A stretch of DNA of 64,000 nucleotides, taken from positions 372,001 to 436,000 of the forward strand of contig NZ_RDSD01000001.1 of assembly GCF_003712195.1 (NCBI RefSeq). The letters are read 5' to 3'. The translations under genes and the position numbers were made by a program. This document shows, in pieces, positions 16,879 through 25,924 of the stretch. The first letter of the stretch is position 1, and each line of letters starts with the position of its first letter. The notes beneath the pieces were generated by a model. The model ran no database searches and was not told the origin of the DNA. It worked only from the letters and a program-made list of their open reading frames with translations. This stretch comes from Proteiniphilum sp. X52 (GTDB lineage: Bacteria; Bacteroidota; Bacteroidia; Bacteroidales; Dysgonomonadaceae).

Positions 16879-17408
16879 TTTTTGTTCTTTACTCCCAATA
16901 ATAATTTTTCAACCCCTTTACGAATGGACATTAACCCGAAATCAGCCGGATTGATTCTGTTGTATGCAATAAAAAGTAATTCTGAGACATCGTCCTGGGC
17001 AGTTAAATGATTGAATTCTTTTACTCTGCATTTAAAGAATATGTCCACAGTATGTACTTCAAACCCCGAATATAGATAAATATTCGGAATAGAGAACAGA
17101 TATTCGCATGAATTTATCAATAAGCCTGTTTCTTCCTTTATCTCACGAGCTACAGCCTCTTCCGCCGTTTCGTGCATATCAATAAAGCCGCCAGGAAGAT
17201 CCAGTGTGTCTTTTGCCGGATCTTTCGCCCTGCGGGCGACAAGTATTTCCCCTTTGCTGTTTTCAATTACCGCCACCACAGCGGCCGACGAGTTGAAATA
17301 ATATATAAATCCGCAGCCGGAACACTTCTTCGACTTTTCGTTGTGTTCGAGAAAATGTGCTGAACCGCACTTCGGACAAAACCGAAATTGATGCAGAGGA
17401 TGATTCAT
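16875..17408 (-). CDS. NUDIX hydrolase with N-terminal zinc ribbon
   Basis: A 177-residue protein that hydrolyses a nucleoside diphosphate linked to another group; the substrate cannot be read from the sequence. A zinc ribbon lies at the N-terminus (CPKCGSAHF ... CSGCGF, residues 11-36), an arrangement seen in NADH-pyrophosphatase-like NUDIX proteins. The NUDIX box is complete: GGFIDMHETAEEAVAREIKE followed by ETGL. It is the first gene of a tight unit with the antitoxin and broken toxin (ATGA overlap). This coupling of a NUDIX gene to a toxin-antitoxin pair may simply be a chance insertion. Upstream is an AATGTG-type repeat array. Confidence 0.9.
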   Translation of the reverse strand: MNHPLHQFRFCPKCGSAHFLEHNEKSKKCSGCGFIYYFNSSAAVVAVIENSKGEILVARRAKDPAKDTLDLPGGFIDMHETAEEAVAREIKEETGLLINSCEYLFSIPNIYLYSGFEVHTVDIFFKCRVKEFNHLTAQDDVSELLFIAYNRINPADFGLMSIRKGVEKLLLGVKNKK

Positions 17409-17530
17409 ATTAATGTGATTAATGTGACTAATGTGACTAATGTGCCAATGTGCTAATGTGGCAATGTGACAATGTGCTAATGTATCAATGTGCCAATGAG
17501 ACTAATATGACCAATTTGGTAATTAGTAAT
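17408..17530. repeat. AATGTG(A/C)C-type degenerate tandem array
   Basis: About ten units of an 8-9 base repeat (AATGTGACT, AATGTGCC, AATGTGGC, AATGTGAC) run from just upstream of the NUDIX start towards mrp, then grade into AATTGGTAATT-type units. The family recurs at 18672-18745 and weakly at 13261-13300. Confidence 0.85.
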
Positions 17531-17556
17531 TGCTAATTGGTAATTATAAAACGTTC

Positions 17557-18666
17557 TTATTTCCGGGTTACTTCCACGATCTGCGTTTTAGGTTGTTCCC
17601 GGTTTCGTTTATCGACAGCTTCAACCAGATTATCGGCCAGTTGCGAGAAAGCCATGCCTGTAATACTTCCTTCCTGTAACGTTACCGGTTGTCCCTCATC
17701 ACCGCCCTCACGAATAGTTTGTACGATGGGTATCTGACCTAATAAAGCGTATCCTTGCTCTTGCGCCAATCGCTTACATCCTTCTTTTCCGAAGATATAA
17801 TACCTGTTTTCCGGTAATTCGGCAGGGGTGAACCATGCCATGTTTTCCACCAGGCCCAGGATGGGTACGTTTACCTTATCTGCGGCGAACATGCTGATCC
17901 CCTTGCGCGCGTCTGCCAGTGCCACCTCCTGGGGAGTGCTTACGATCACCGCACCGGTAATGGCTAGCGTTTGTACCAGCGTCAGGTGGATATCGCTTGT
18001 CCCCGGCGGAAAATCGATCAGGAAATAATCGAGTTCTCCCCAATCGGCATCGCCGATAAGTTGTTTCAACGCGTTACCTGCCATCGCCCCACGCCAGACT
18101 ACGGCGTCTTCCTTCTTGACGAAGAAACCTATGGAGAGCATTTTTATGCCGTAATTCTGTATGGGGACAATAAGGTCTCGCCCCTCTTTTTTCTCTAATG
18201 CCGGTGAAGCATCTTCTACTCCGAGCATTTTGGGAACCGACGGGCCGAAGATATCGGCATCGAGCAGGCCTACCTTATATCCTTTTTGCGCCAGTGCTAC
18301 CGCCAGGTTGGTACATACGGTGCTTTTCCCCACACCGCCTTTTCCCGATGCCACGGCAATGATATTTTTTACTCCGGCCAACAGGTCGGGGAGTTCCGGG
18401 CGGGGTGCCTGTTTCGATTTCACGGAGATATTTCCCTGTATGTCGATATTTTCGTCGGCATACATCAGGATAGCCTGTTCGGCCATTTTCACGACCGATT
18501 TAATAAACGGGTCATGGGCCTTTTCAGTGATGAGCGAGAAGCTCACTTTCATCCCTTCAATCCGGATGTCGTCGGCTACCATGCCGGCGGAAACAATGTC
18601 CTGTCCCGTTCCCGGGTAACGCACATTTTTCAATGCGTCGATGATGAGTTGCGGGTATATTGCCAT
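17557..18666 (-). CDS. mrp: Mrp/NBP35-family iron-sulfur cluster carrier ATPase
   Basis: A P-loop ATPase of 369 residues that carries or inserts [4Fe-4S] clusters into target proteins in the cytoplasm. The N-terminal part (1-95) is the MIP18/DUF59-like domain (IIDALKNVRYPGTGQDIVSA). The ATPase has the deviant Walker A GKGGVGKSTVCTNLA near residue 110, the switch DADIFGPSVPKMLG, and FLIDFPPGTSD. Length and order are those of bacterial Mrp (ApbC). It lies downstream of trmB in the same direction across a repeat-filled 76-base gap. Confidence 0.93.
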   Translation of the reverse strand: MAIYPQLIIDALKNVRYPGTGQDIVSAGMVADDIRIEGMKVSFSLITEKAHDPFIKSVVKMAEQAILMYADENIDIQGNISVKSKQAPRPELPDLLAGVKNIIAVASGKGGVGKSTVCTNLAVALAQKGYKVGLLDADIFGPSVPKMLGVEDASPALEKKEGRDLIVPIQNYGIKMLSIGFFVKKEDAVVWRGAMAGNALKQLIGDADWGELDYFLIDFPPGTSDIHLTLVQTLAITGAVIVSTPQEVALADARKGISMFAADKVNVPILGLVENMAWFTPAELPENRYYIFGKEGCKRLAQEQGYALLGQIPIVQTIREGGDEGQPVTLQEGSITGMAFSQLADNLVEAVDKRNREQPKTQIVEVTRK

Positions 18667-18671
18667 AATAT

Positions 18672-18745
18672 TAATGTGACTAATTAATTAATGTGCCAAT
18701 GTGACTGATGTGCCAATGTGACTCATTGTCACATTAGTCACATTA
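18672..18745. repeat. AATGTGCC/AATGTGAC repeat with inverted end
   Basis: Five or so AATGTG(A/C)C units between trmB and mrp; the last units reverse direction, so AATGTGAC (18715-18722) faces GTCACATT (18728-18735) and could fold into an 8-base stem with a 5-base loop. No T-run follows on either strand. Confidence 0.75.
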
Positions 18746-19480
18746 AACTCTCGCATCGCGGCCAAAACTGCGATACGCGTCTTTTTCTATTTCCACCTCC
18801 GGTTCTGTCCAACGGTGATTTTTCGGGCAGAGAAAGCGGATATATTTGATGTTTAAACCACGTGAGAGCCACTGTTGTTCATAGAACGTGCGGATTTCGA
18901 GCATATCCTCATTCAGTCCGGAGCGATAGAGGTCGTCGGTATCGAAAAGCACTTCGAGCCGGTTCTCCGTGATCATTGCTTTGGTGTATCGGTAAAGGAA
19001 ATTACTATCTGTTTTCAGATGAATGATACCACCCTCTTTCAGCATCCGGCTGTACTGTTCCATAAACCGGGTGGAGTTGAGCCGCTTGTTGGTCTTCTTC
19101 ATCTGGGGATCGGGAAAAGTGATCCATATTTCCGATACTTCATCCCGTGCGAAGAAGTGCTGGATGAGCTCGATGCGTGTCCGGAGAAAAGCTGCATTTG
19201 TTAACCCTTCTTCCAATGCCTGTGTGGCGCCGGTCCACATTCGCGCACCTTTGATGTCTATCCCGATAAAATTCTTTTCCGGGAATTTACGCGCCAGCCC
19301 GACGGTATATTCCCCTTTGCCGCAACCCAGTTCCAGCACAAGGGGATTATTATTGCCAAAATAGGCCTGCCATTTTCCCTTATATGGAAACCCTTCTTCT
19401 TTCAAGGTTTCAAAGGTGTATTGAAACACGTTTCCGTAAGTGGCCATATCGGCAAATTTGGCCAGTTTGTTCTTTGCCAT
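18743..19480 (-). CDS. trmB: tRNA (guanine-N7)-methyltransferase
   Basis: SAM-dependent enzyme that methylates G46 in the variable loop of tRNAs. The 245-residue protein has the SAM motif [15 protein letters not shown] (about residues 50-64), the TrmB-typical [10 protein letters not shown], and the substrate segment [20 protein letters not shown] followed by LKTDS. All family motifs are intact and the length is usual. The start ([12 protein letters not shown]) lies 25 bases below a TATTTTTG -7 box. It precedes mrp on the same strand; the two have no known functional link. Confidence 0.95.
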   Translation of the reverse strand: MAKNKLAKFADMATYGNVFQYTFETLKEEGFPYKGKWQAYFGNNNPLVLELGCGKGEYTVGLARKFPEKNFIGIDIKGARMWTGATQALEEGLTNAAFLRTRIELIQHFFARDEVSEIWITFPDPQMKKTNKRLNSTRFMEQYSRMLKEGGIIHLKTDSNFLYRYTKAMITENRLEVLFDTDDLYRSGLNEDMLEIRTFYEQQWLSRGLNIKYIRFLCPKNHRWTEPEVEIEKDAYRSFGRDARV

Positions 19481-19504
19481 TGTAAACAGATCAGAAATTC
19501 ATCA

Positions 19505-19512
19505 CAAAAATA
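19505..19512 (-). promoter_or_regulatory. -7 box candidate for trmB
   Basis: TATTTTTG on the minus strand, 25 bases above the trmB start. At the 20-base spacing upstream the sequence is TTCG rather than TTTG. Confidence 0.45.
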
Positions 19513-19564
19513 GGCATTTAACTCTTACCATCCGAAACTTTTTTGGATTATGCCGTTGCATAAG

Positions 19565-19690
19565 GGGAAGAGGAGAGACAATGAAGAGGGAAGAGTGAAG
19601 AGGGAAGAATGAAGAGTGAAGAATGAAAAGTGAAGAGGGAAGAATGAAGAGAGAAGAATGAAGAGTGAAAAAGGGAAAGAGGGACGTGAA
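19565..19690. repeat. Purine-rich GAAGAGTGAAGAATG-type repeat in the trmB-gdhA gap
   Basis: The divergent gap between trmB and gdhA (19481-19905) is filled for about 120 bases by imperfect units of GAAGAGGGAA, GAAGAGTGAA and GAAGAATGAA, an almost pure purine strand. Remaining sequence holds promoter candidates on both sides and some TGAATC-rich filler; no gene is seen. Confidence 0.8.
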
Positions 19691-19865
19691 GAGCGAGATT
19701 GGGATAACGCGGAGAAGGAGAATTTATGCTGAGTTGATAATGTGATAATTAATCGATTGTGAATCCTGAATCTGAAATCCTGAATTGAGAGCCCATTTCG
19801 TGGAATTTGAAATTTTTTCGGAATAATTTATGATCCAAGAAGTGTCAATATTCCAAATTATTCTA

Positions 19866-19873
19866 TACCTTTG
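19866..19873 (+). promoter_or_regulatory. -7 box candidate for gdhA
   Basis: TACCTTTG matches TAnnTTTG and lies 33 bases above the gdhA ATG. No TTTG stands at the expected distance upstream. Confidence 0.5.
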
Positions 19874-19905
19874 TCAGATTGAATTCCTAAATAAACCTTA
19901 TAAAT

Positions 19906-21243
19906 ATGAAAGTGAATGACATTATGACACAACTCGAGGCGAAACACCCGGGTGAGTCTGAGTATCTTCAAGCCGTGAGAGAAGTGTTGATATCGATTGA
20001 AGAGGTATACAACCAACATCCTGAGTTTGAAAAGGCGGGCATAATCGAACGGATAGTGGAACCCGACCGAGTGTTTACTTTCCGAGTCCCATGGGTGGAC
20101 GATAATGGGAAAGTGCATGTGAATATCGGTTATCGGGTACAATTCAATGGCGCAATAGGCCCTTACAAAGGGGGGATTAGGTTCCATTCCTCGGTGACTT
20201 TGTCCACCCTGAAATTTCTGGGATTTGAACAGACTTTTAAAAACGCGTTGACGACTCTTCCGATGGGAGGAGGTAAAGGTGGATCTGATTTCTCCCCCAA
20301 AGGCCGTTCCCAGGCGGAGATCATGCGTTTTTGCCAAGCCTTTGTGATGGAGTTGTGGCGGAATATCGGTCCCGATACCGATGTGCCGGCCGGAGATATT
20401 GGCGTTGGTGGACGTGAAGTGGGCTATATGTTCGGTATGTACAAGAAGTTGGCCCGCGAACATACGGGAACCTTTACAGGAAAGGGAATGTCATTCGGAG
20501 GCTCCCGGCTTCGTCCCGAAGCTACCGGATTTGGAGCACTCTATTTTGTGCAGAGGATGTGTGAAACACATAATATCGATCTGAAAGGAAAGACCGTAGC
20601 TGTTTCCGGTTTCGGAAACGTGGCATGGGGTGCAACGATAAAAGCTACCGAGTTGGGGGCCAAAGTGGTGGCGATATCAGGTCCCGATGGTTATATCTAT
20701 GACCCGGATGGTGTGAATACCCCGGAGAAGATCGACTATATGCTCGAATTGCGTGACTCCGGAAATGATGTGGTGGCGCCTTATGCCGAAGAATTTCCAA
20801 GGTCGACGTTCTATCCCGGAAGGAAACCATGGGAGCTCAAAGTGGACATCGCCTTACCCTGTGCTATTCAGAACGAATTGAACCTGGAAGATGCCAAGCG
20901 GTTGAAAGAGAACGGAGTGTTGCTCGTGGCTGAAGTCTCTAATATGGGTTGTACCGCCGAAGCGGTGGATTTCTTCCTGGAGAATGAGATGCTTTTTGCT
21001 CCCGGGAAAGCGGTCAATGCGGGCGGTGTGGCCTGCTCGGGTCTGGAGATGACGCAAAATGCCATGCATATTTCATGGAACAATGAGGAGGTAGACAAAT
21101 GGCTGCACCAGATCATGAGTGATATTCATGAACAATGTGTGGCGCACGGCAGAAACGGACAATATATCAACTACGTGAAAGGAGCCAACATCGCCGGTTT
21201 CATGAAAGTGGCCGACGCCATGATGGCCCAAGGAGTGATATAG
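19906..21243 (+). CDS. gdhA: NADP-type glutamate dehydrogenase
   Basis: Catalyses reductive amination of 2-oxoglutarate with ammonium to glutamate (or the reverse). The 445-residue protein has the hexameric GDH layout: substrate domain with the catalytic lysine region PMGGGKGGSDF (about residues 122-132) and DVPAGDIGVGGREVG, then the Rossmann domain GKTVAVSGFGNVAWGA (about 228-243). Length and motifs fit the small (NADP- or dual-specific) hexameric class; coenzyme choice cannot be settled by eye. It is a single gene with its own promoter and a strong stem-loop downstream. Confidence 0.96.
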   Translation: MKVNDIMTQLEAKHPGESEYLQAVREVLISIEEVYNQHPEFEKAGIIERIVEPDRVFTFRVPWVDDNGKVHVNIGYRVQFNGAIGPYKGGIRFHSSVTLSTLKFLGFEQTFKNALTTLPMGGGKGGSDFSPKGRSQAEIMRFCQAFVMELWRNIGPDTDVPAGDIGVGGREVGYMFGMYKKLAREHTGTFTGKGMSFGGSRLRPEATGFGALYFVQRMCETHNIDLKGKTVAVSGFGNVAWGATIKATELGAKVVAISGPDGYIYDPDGVNTPEKIDYMLELRDSGNDVVAPYAEEFPRSTFYPGRKPWELKVDIALPCAIQNELNLEDAKRLKENGVLLVAEVSNMGCTAEAVDFFLENEMLFAPGKAVNAGGVACSGLEMTQNAMHISWNNEEVDKWLHQIMSDIHEQCVAHGRNGQYINYVKGANIAGFMKVADAMMAQGVI

Positions 21244-21305
21244 CAACGTGAGAAACGACCGGGATATGGCCTTCCGGGCAGCAACCCGGCCGAAGATTGA
21301 AAAGG

Positions 21306-21341
21306 CAAGGGGCTGCATACCGTTATGGTACGCGCCCCTTG
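21306..21341 (+). terminator. Stem-loop between gdhA and the convergent polysaccharide locus
   Basis: CAAGGGGC (21306-21313) pairs with GCCCCTTG (21334-21341), with a further TACC/GGTA pairing inside. There is no T-run on either side, so termination strength is uncertain. Its place between convergent genes fits a shared end point. Confidence 0.45.
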
Positions 21342-21389
21342 TCCGATTGTTAACCAATCTCTCCACTTCTTCACATGACTTCTTCAATA

Positions 21390-22727
21390 TCACTTCTCTT
21401 CCACTGTCAATACCGCGTTATTTATCCCTCGGGATACATCCACAGCAAATACATAGGTTTTACCAGCCGTTAACGTTTTACCTTCGACAATGCCCAGGTT
21501 GCCGTTATCCCGGCCATTGGTCCCGTTGCCGACAAATACGATGCCGCTTTCGCTGGTAAGCGATTGGCTGCCGAATTCCCCTCCCCAGTCTTTCTGGTGG
21601 AAGAACTTGAAGTTGATTTGCGAGGCATTCACCGTTTCACCGGCCACCAGCGTGAGCTGGTACTTCTTGTTTCCCACGGGAGCCATGCAGAGCGCGTTGG
21701 CTGGTGTCCAGCCCACATGGTTGGAGAGGTAGGAGGGTTTCCCCACCTGATCGCCGATGACCCAAATGGCTCCGGTGCCGTCGGGTTGGAGTGTGGCTAA
21801 GTTGCTGCCAACAAGCGCTTCCACTTTCAGGTAGTTAAGCGGTAGGTTGGCTGTTACCCGGTATCTGCCAGTGAGGGGGACGAAAGTCATCTTGTCTTGG
21901 TCTTGCGCAAAGAAATCGGGGTCTACCCACCAATTGCTCAATCCTTCAAAAGTAATTTCTTCTCCCTGAGCCAGATCAATATCCAACTGGTAATTGTCCT
22001 TGTCGACCATATTCATCTTTTGACCGTTGAGTATCACTTCGAAGAATGGGGATGCTTCAAATGTCCTTGTATTGAATGTGACAGAGTAGGTGCCACCCTC
22101 CGGGCTGACGAACGGAATATTGTTTGAGGTGCCTTCGGCGATGCCTCCTTGTCCATCATCCCATCCAAAAAGAATTTCACGTCCTTTGCCATCCAAGACC
22201 GGGGTTTTTATATATGCGGGTAATTCGGTTGTCGGAAAAGCGGAAGAGGCCGCATACTCATTGGGTTTTCCTGTCGGCACCATGGGATAAGAGGCATCGG
22301 CGGTCACCAGTATGAGATAAGGATAGTGAGCCAGTTTTACCGGAACATCAAAGCTCCGGGAAGCTTTTTTCAGGGTGGTATTCACCAGGACGAACTCGAG
22401 GGTGGCGGTTCCGTCGGGAATATTTTTCCCGTATGGGATTGCTATACTTCCGGCATATTGACCGTTCTCTTTTGTGCGGATAATTGTTTTAGACACTTCC
22501 TCTTCCCCAAAATACAACTTGGCTGTCAAGGTAGACAGGGGCACATCGTCATTGACCGTTACCTCGAACGGCAGGAGGTCTCCAAAATGCACATGGGCAA
22601 ATTGGTCTTCTATCTGCATGGTGGGGTTCCCTTCCTGTTGAGGTTCCGCGACCTCATTGTCGCATGAGGCTAAAGCAAAGGAAACCACGAAGACAAGCAT
22701 CCAATATTTTATTTTTTTCATGTTCAT
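21390..22727 (-). CDS. SusE/SusF-like surface lipoprotein of the polysaccharide locus
   Basis: Predicted 445-residue lipoprotein: the signal MNMKKIKYWMLVFVVSFALASC ends in a lipobox (LASC). The rest is beta-rich and looks like several Ig- or carbohydrate-binding-type domains; the last (LCMAPVGNKKYQLTLVAGE ... INFKFFHQKDWGGEF) has the SusE/SusF-like pattern of domains that bind glycans at the cell surface. It is the last gene of the SusC/SusD/GH30 unit, 15 bases after the GH30 gene, so it is most likely a surface glycan-binding protein. The exact domain family (DUF5121-like is my impression) and the ligand are not certain. Confidence 0.75.
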   Translation of the reverse strand: MNMKKIKYWMLVFVVSFALASCDNEVAEPQQEGNPTMQIEDQFAHVHFGDLLPFEVTVNDDVPLSTLTAKLYFGEEEVSKTIIRTKENGQYAGSIAIPYGKNIPDGTATLEFVLVNTTLKKASRSFDVPVKLAHYPYLILVTADASYPMVPTGKPNEYAASSAFPTTELPAYIKTPVLDGKGREILFGWDDGQGGIAEGTSNNIPFVSPEGGTYSVTFNTRTFEASPFFEVILNGQKMNMVDKDNYQLDIDLAQGEEITFEGLSNWWVDPDFFAQDQDKMTFVPLTGRYRVTANLPLNYLKVEALVGSNLATLQPDGTGAIWVIGDQVGKPSYLSNHVGWTPANALCMAPVGNKKYQLTLVAGETVNASQINFKFFHQKDWGGEFGSQSLTSESGIVFVGNGTNGRDNGNLGIVEGKTLTAGKTYVFAVDVSRGINNAVLTVEEK

Positions 22728-22742
22728 ACGATTATTATGTTT

Positions 22743-24260
22743 TTATTTTTTCCATCGATAAGAGATAACTGATTGGGCAGGTACTTCATAAGCAAAGTGA
22801 TGTGTCCCGTCGTGGAGGGTGACCACCTTATTTACCGCCGTACTGTTGAGTAATACCACCGCATAGGTGCCATCAGGATTTTCAAATGCCGAGTGATAGA
22901 AACCGGGCTCCGAAAAACCGGATGTGCCGATACGTGCCGCTCCGGGCTTTACCACTGATGAGAGATGCCCGACGATATAGTAATGGGAGTTACGGGTGAT
23001 GGTCGCATAGTTGGCGCGGTCGATATCGACAGCGCCATAACAGGTTTGACAGCCACCATCACGATTAGGGCCGCGGTCGGTGTCGAGCATCAGGTTCCAG
23101 ACAATGACGCCTTTGCACCCATTATTGACCGTACCCAGCGCCACTTCCCTCATGTCATCGATCAGTCGGACTTCCAGGTTACGGCCGTCGTTCCATGTGC
23201 CGATGGAGGTTTCGGTAAATACCAATTCCTTGTCCGGACGGGAATTACGGATAAAGTTCAGCTCCTCCTTGTTCCCTCCATAATTATGGTAGGCCGCGCC
23301 GGTAATAAACTCAGCCGCTGCCGCATCTTCATAGATCTTCAGCGGATATTGTCCCTGATCGGCATTTCCCGCCTTGTCGCGGTCGTAATCATAATTATGA
23401 TCATAAATATATATCTTGGTGTTCAATCCTGCTGCTTTCATCTTAGGGCCTAACGCGGTTTTTACAAAATCACGCTGTTCCTGCCATGTCATGTAAAGCG
23501 AAGCGGAATTTCCCCTGTTGAGCGGTTCGTTCTGTGGGGTTACCGAATAGATATTTATTCCCTGTGCTTCGAAAGCCCGGATCCATTTCACCAAGTAATC
23601 GGCATAGTCGGCATAATATGCCGGATTGAGCTGACCGCTTGTCCATGAGTTGAACGGCTGTAAATCAGTGAGGTTGTTCACCTTCATCCATCGGGGAGGA
23701 GTCCATGGCGACCCCATGATTTTTATATCCGGATTGATAGCCAGGATCTCTTTCAGGATGGGGATTACGTAATCGTTCTCTTCCGATGTAAGCGCAAAAT
23801 TCTCCAAACCGGGCGTGTCACAGCAGGTGTATTCACTCAACGAGAAATCGGAACAGCCGATAGATATCCTGATATAGCTTTGCCCCATACCCTCTGTGGT
23901 AGAGAATGTCTCCTTCAAGAAACGGGCGCGGTTCTCCTGTGTCATTCGCATCAGGTTATAACAGGTTGATCCCGTTACAGCCGCCCCGAAACCGTCCATG
24001 GTCTGAAAACGGGTACTTGGTTCCAGTTTCAGGGTTGTCGGCGACATGTTGTCCTTTGTGCTGAAATTGACCGCCTGTTTTTTGAAGTCCTGGGAACGGG
24101 TATGGGTGGTGATATACATCGTTACATCACCTGCTACCGGCGGCTCAGGTGGGGGAATCGCACCCCCGTTATCTTCTTTCTCCACACCGCCGCAGAATGT
24201 GAGACAGCATAATGTCAGCATCAGTAGTGTTGTCATTTTTAAATTAAATAATAGCTTCAT
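22743..24260 (-). CDS. Glycoside hydrolase family 30 enzyme
   Basis: Predicted exported 505-residue retaining glycosidase. After a hydrophobic signal (MKLLFNLKMTTLLMLTLCCL) and a Pro-rich linker comes the GH30 fold: FQTMDGFGAAVTGS near the start of the barrel, the acid/base glutamate in TPQNEP (E245), the nucleophile in VFTETSIG (E350), and the C-terminal beta-side domain ending VPAQSVISYRWKK. Best guess is subfamily 3, endo-beta-1,6-glucanase, because it sits in a SusC/SusD locus like known beta-1,6-glucan loci; beta-glucosylceramidase-type activity is the alternative. The ATG at 24260 is chosen because an earlier in-frame start (24341) would place 27 residues from a low-complexity repeat before the signal peptide. 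Confidence 0.9.
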   Translation of the reverse strand: MKLLFNLKMTTLLMLTLCCLTFCGGVEKEDNGGAIPPPEPPVAGDVTMYITTHTRSQDFKKQAVNFSTKDNMSPTTLKLEPSTRFQTMDGFGAAVTGSTCYNLMRMTQENRARFLKETFSTTEGMGQSYIRISIGCSDFSLSEYTCCDTPGLENFALTSEENDYVIPILKEILAINPDIKIMGSPWTPPRWMKVNNLTDLQPFNSWTSGQLNPAYYADYADYLVKWIRAFEAQGINIYSVTPQNEPLNRGNSASLYMTWQEQRDFVKTALGPKMKAAGLNTKIYIYDHNYDYDRDKAGNADQGQYPLKIYEDAAAAEFITGAAYHNYGGNKEELNFIRNSRPDKELVFTETSIGTWNDGRNLEVRLIDDMREVALGTVNNGCKGVIVWNLMLDTDRGPNRDGGCQTCYGAVDIDRANYATITRNSHYYIVGHLSSVVKPGAARIGTSGFSEPGFYHSAFENPDGTYAVVLLNSTAVNKVVTLHDGTHHFAYEVPAQSVISYRWKK

Positions 24261-24269
24261 TCGATTATA

Positions 24270-24325
24270 TTTTAGAAAGGGAAAAATTAAAAATGAAAAA
24301 TTAAAAGTGAAGAATGAAGAATGAA
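24270..24325. repeat. AAAAATTAAAAATGAAAAATTAAAAGTG-type repeat upstream of GH30
   Basis: Degenerate units of AAAAATTAAAAATG and GAAGAATGAAG just upstream of the GH30 start. The same sequence family fills 30846-30918, between fecR and susC in the same locus. Confidence 0.7.
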
Positions 24326-24454
24326 AATCTAATCTTCGCATTATTCATAAAATTAATCACATTTAACTCCGCTTCATTCCGTTGAACATGGTTTGTCTCA
24401 TTGGCATATCAACTACGCTTCGTTCCGTGGAACGTTGGTTGATTAACGGGCACA

Positions 24455-24486
24455 TTATTATAGGATTACCTTATTATAGGATTACC
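24455..24486. repeat. 16-base perfect tandem duplication over a stop codon
   Basis: TTATTATAGGATTACC occurs twice in direct succession (24455-24470, 24471-24486). The second copy contains the stop codon of the surface lipoprotein gene, so the duplication left the protein end unchanged. It looks recent because the copies are identical. Confidence 0.9.
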
Positions 24487-25874
24487 TTCTCAATATGCAC
24501 TGTGTTGTCATTCAGGTTGACAGTGAACCTGTAGTTGGCGGATTCTATCACCGGATCATCTTCCCCGTTCGGGATATTCCAGTTATTGTTACCCGAAATG
24601 ATTTGTTCGCCGGTAAAGGTAAACCCACCTGCTTGCTTCTCATTTCCCCAACCGGTATTCTCAAACGGTTTGAAACTCGCATAATGGTCGTGGTCACCCG
24701 GCGTATAGAACGTCCCCTGATAGATGCCTTCACCCATGCGGCGCAGAAGTACATAGTTCAACACATTTCCAAATCCCCAATCGGTATGGGTCCTACCTTT
24801 TCCCGGATAAACCGAAGCGATTTTTTCGGAAGTGATATTTGTGGGATATCCTAATCCCCAACCGCAAGCCAGCAGATAATCAGGGTAGGAAGGATTGTTG
24901 ACACCCACGAAGGTATTCTTCCGGACAGTATTGTAATACACTGTGTATTCTCCTGTTTTTCCCAGAAAGGTAACCTTGTTGGCGGCAGGTCGCTCGAAAA
25001 AGTCGGGATTGAAAAGATTCCTTGTTTCGGCCAGTTCCCCGAATACCGAATAGGTCTTCCCATTTTCCAGGTGGATTTGAAGTACTTTGAATGATTCCCC
25101 GTTGATGCCCTGATCCGTGAAAATACTTAAGCCCAGCTCTCCCTCCCCGAGATTGTTCCCAATGGTTGTCACACTGAGACTATAGCTATCGAAGGTCAAT
25201 TCCTTTGTGTAATCAGCCGATGGTGTATATACAAAAGCCGATTCGCCACTCTCGTTGATCATTCCAATCTTACCGTTCACATTGCCATATACATCTCCCG
25301 TGTAATCAATAGTTTTGTCGTTGTGGATTTTCTCCGCTATTTTAAATCGGATGGAGGTGGCGAAAGGGAGTTCTCCCACATGATATTTATTTTTATCGGT
25401 CGCCAAGGGTTCCAGAATGGCTATCTCCCCAATATCCGTGACCAAATAGAGCCGTTGATAAACGGGACGGTTTCCGGTCAGGCCGGTGACCTGGGTCGTT
25501 GCGAATCCTTTCAAAACATTTTGCGCAACCAGATTGACCCGAACTTCCGACTTATCGGCTTGATTGCTCAACAAAGGTACGTGGATCGCTTGGGAAACTT
25601 CGTGTGAATCGCCACCAATGGGTATTTTTCCCGACGTGATAACGCTGTTTCCTGAAACCACCTCATAGGTCAATAGGCTGAGATTGGTTGCCGGATCGGT
25701 GATTTTTGCCGTGAGCGTGATGGAATCGCCGAAAGTAAAACTGGTGGGACTCACCGCCGCTGACTCAAACAGGGGAGTGGACTCCTTCCGGGAGCCATAT
25801 TCATCATCATTGCAAGATATCAGCAATAATGGGATTATCGCGGTGATGGATAATATTTTTTGTATCAAGTTCAT
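24474..25874 (-). CDS. PUL surface lipoprotein, Ig-like N-terminus
   Basis: Predicted 466-residue lipoprotein following SusD: MNLIQKILSITAIIPLLLISC is a signal with lipobox (LISC). An Ig-like first domain (SPTSFTFGDSITLTAKITDP) is followed by beta-rich domains with many aromatic residues (LLACGWGLGYPTNI, HTDWGFGNVLNYVLLRRMGE, ASFKPFENTGWGNEKQ), typical of surface glycan-binding proteins in Bacteroidales loci. My impression is the DUF5016/DUF5125-like type seen beside GH30 enzymes, but I cannot confirm the family. The ATG at 25874 is used since it opens the signal. It starts 50 bases after susD on the same strand. Confidence 0.72.
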   Translation of the reverse strand: MNLIQKILSITAIIPLLLISCNDDEYGSRKESTPLFESAAVSPTSFTFGDSITLTAKITDPATNLSLLTYEVVSGNSVITSGKIPIGGDSHEVSQAIHVPLLSNQADKSEVRVNLVAQNVLKGFATTQVTGLTGNRPVYQRLYLVTDIGEIAILEPLATDKNKYHVGELPFATSIRFKIAEKIHNDKTIDYTGDVYGNVNGKIGMINESGESAFVYTPSADYTKELTFDSYSLSVTTIGNNLGEGELGLSIFTDQGINGESFKVLQIHLENGKTYSVFGELAETRNLFNPDFFERPAANKVTFLGKTGEYTVYYNTVRKNTFVGVNNPSYPDYLLACGWGLGYPTNITSEKIASVYPGKGRTHTDWGFGNVLNYVLLRRMGEGIYQGTFYTPGDHDHYASFKPFENTGWGNEKQAGGFTFTGEQIISGNNNWNIPNGEDDPVIESANYRFTVNLNDNTVHIEKVIL

Positions 25875-25924
25875 ATGATTATTTTTTCTTGTTGGATGAA
25901 ACAATTTTAAAGTCTTTACCCTCT

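Noticed and set aside
17408-18745. Tandem short repeats considered as a CRISPR array
   Set aside because: Units are 8-9 bases and degenerate with no unique spacers of constant length, and there are no cas genes in the window.
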